DNA from: Paramecium sonneborni
Taxonomy: Eukaryota; Ciliophora; Oligohymenophorea; Peniculida; Parameciidae
Length of the DNA: 64,000 bases
Direction of reading: 5' to 3'
Assembly (NCBI GenBank): GCA_905182985.1
Contig: CAJJDN010000019.1
Span: 525,760 to 589,759, forward strand
The notes beneath the pieces are model-generated. The model was not told where the DNA came from. It did not search any database and saw nothing but the letters and a program-made list of their open reading frames with translations. How positions within the stretch are numbered: position 1 is the first letter of the stretch; each line of letters begins with the position of its first letter. Made by a program: the position numbers and the translations under genes. Positions 63,567-64,000 of the stretch are shown here, one piece after another.

Positions 63567-64000
63567 TCAATGCTCAAGATCTAAATGGATTTTTGAGTTA
63601 AGGAAAATCTAGTTGTCTTAATCTACAATAATAATAATAAATTACTATGTGCATAGATCTTCTATCTAAAACTATTCTTCTTCAAAATATGAATGCTGCA
63701 AACAGACTACTGCACTGGGCCTTGATTAAGCCACAGATATCATCGATTACAATAATTCCAGAGCATTGAGATTATAGATTTATGACAATGAAATGATGCT
63801 ATTTCTATTCAATATCAATAATTCTGAAGCTTTAGTTGATTTAGGTGTCTGGTATAGTTTTTTTCCAGTTAATAAAGCGTGGAACACACACCCTAAACTA
63901 TATATATCACATAATTCATTATATTGATTCATATTTAAAATTTCAGGAGCTATATATCCTGGTGTACCACATCTTTAATAAGAAAATTTCTCCTCATCAA
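63567..64000 (-). CDS. C-terminal part of a protein kinase, 5' end outside the window
   Basis: The minus-strand frame ends at TGA 63569-63567 and is open at the window edge (144 codons including the stop). It contains the end of a kinase domain: RCGTPGYIAPEILN (activation loop end and APE), LCDIYSLGCVFHALLTGKKL (subdomain IX-X), and a final arginine segment SRPSAVVCLQHSYF. The remaining 35 residues (EDLCTQQFIIII, FLNSKIHLDLEH) follow the domain. The type cannot be decided without the N-terminal lobe; CAMK/SPS1-like is possible. Confidence 0.85.

Overview
This is macronuclear DNA of a ciliate, almost certainly a Paramecium (P. tetraurelia-like). TAA and TAG are read as glutamine throughout and TGA is the only stop. 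Base composition is very AT-rich. Genes are densely packed on both strands and are interrupted by very short introns (21-31 nt in the models here) that begin GT, mostly GTA, and end AG. Read with the ciliate code, about 25 genes have complete models. In each of these, removing the inferred introns leaves one open frame whose length is an exact multiple of three.

Layout: 1-12.8 kb holds a partial gene, a SIMPL-domain protein, a four-EF-hand calcium-dependent kinase, a mitochondrial TypA/BipA GTPase, a Ser/Thr kinase followed in the same frame by a double cyclic-nucleotide-binding ORF, an unknown protein, a coiled coil, a small membrane protein and a MIR-domain protein. 12.8-18 kb holds a divergent kinase, a small acidic protein and a MORN protein. 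18-24 kb holds two tandem EAG-like K+ channels with a cysteine/histidine cluster after the cyclic-nucleotide domain. 24-30 kb holds an RBR ubiquitin ligase, ADA2 and an IST1-like ESCRT protein with a GFGQPQG repeat tail. 32-37 kb holds a second CDPK and a membrane-associated cyclic-nucleotide phosphodiesterase. 38-52 kb holds an HU/CCDC81-like protein lying 14 bp upstream of a 4,037-residue axonemal dynein heavy chain. 52-64 kb holds a PX sorting nexin, a CHHC zinc-finger protein, a LAMMER kinase divergent from a Ser/Arg-rich protein, a putative amidotransferase-like protein, a tandem-PX protein and a kinase that leaves the window.

Three single N characters (27652, 30518, 57944) are each flanked by direct copies of exactly equal length (1270, 1445 and 1188 bp). 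They look like unmerged overlapping contig ends, so the fragments of ADA2, IST1, the LAMMER kinase and the Ser/Arg protein beside them are probably assembly artefacts.

Functionally the window is rich in cyclic-nucleotide and Ca2+ signalling (two CDPKs, PDE, two CNBD channels, a CNB protein), ciliary motility (dynein, possibly the HU/CCDC81 protein) and endosomal sorting (IST1, two PX proteins). These are ordinary neighbours in a ciliate genome; I see no operon-like organisation. I did not find tRNA, rRNA, CRISPR or mobile-element features that I could support.
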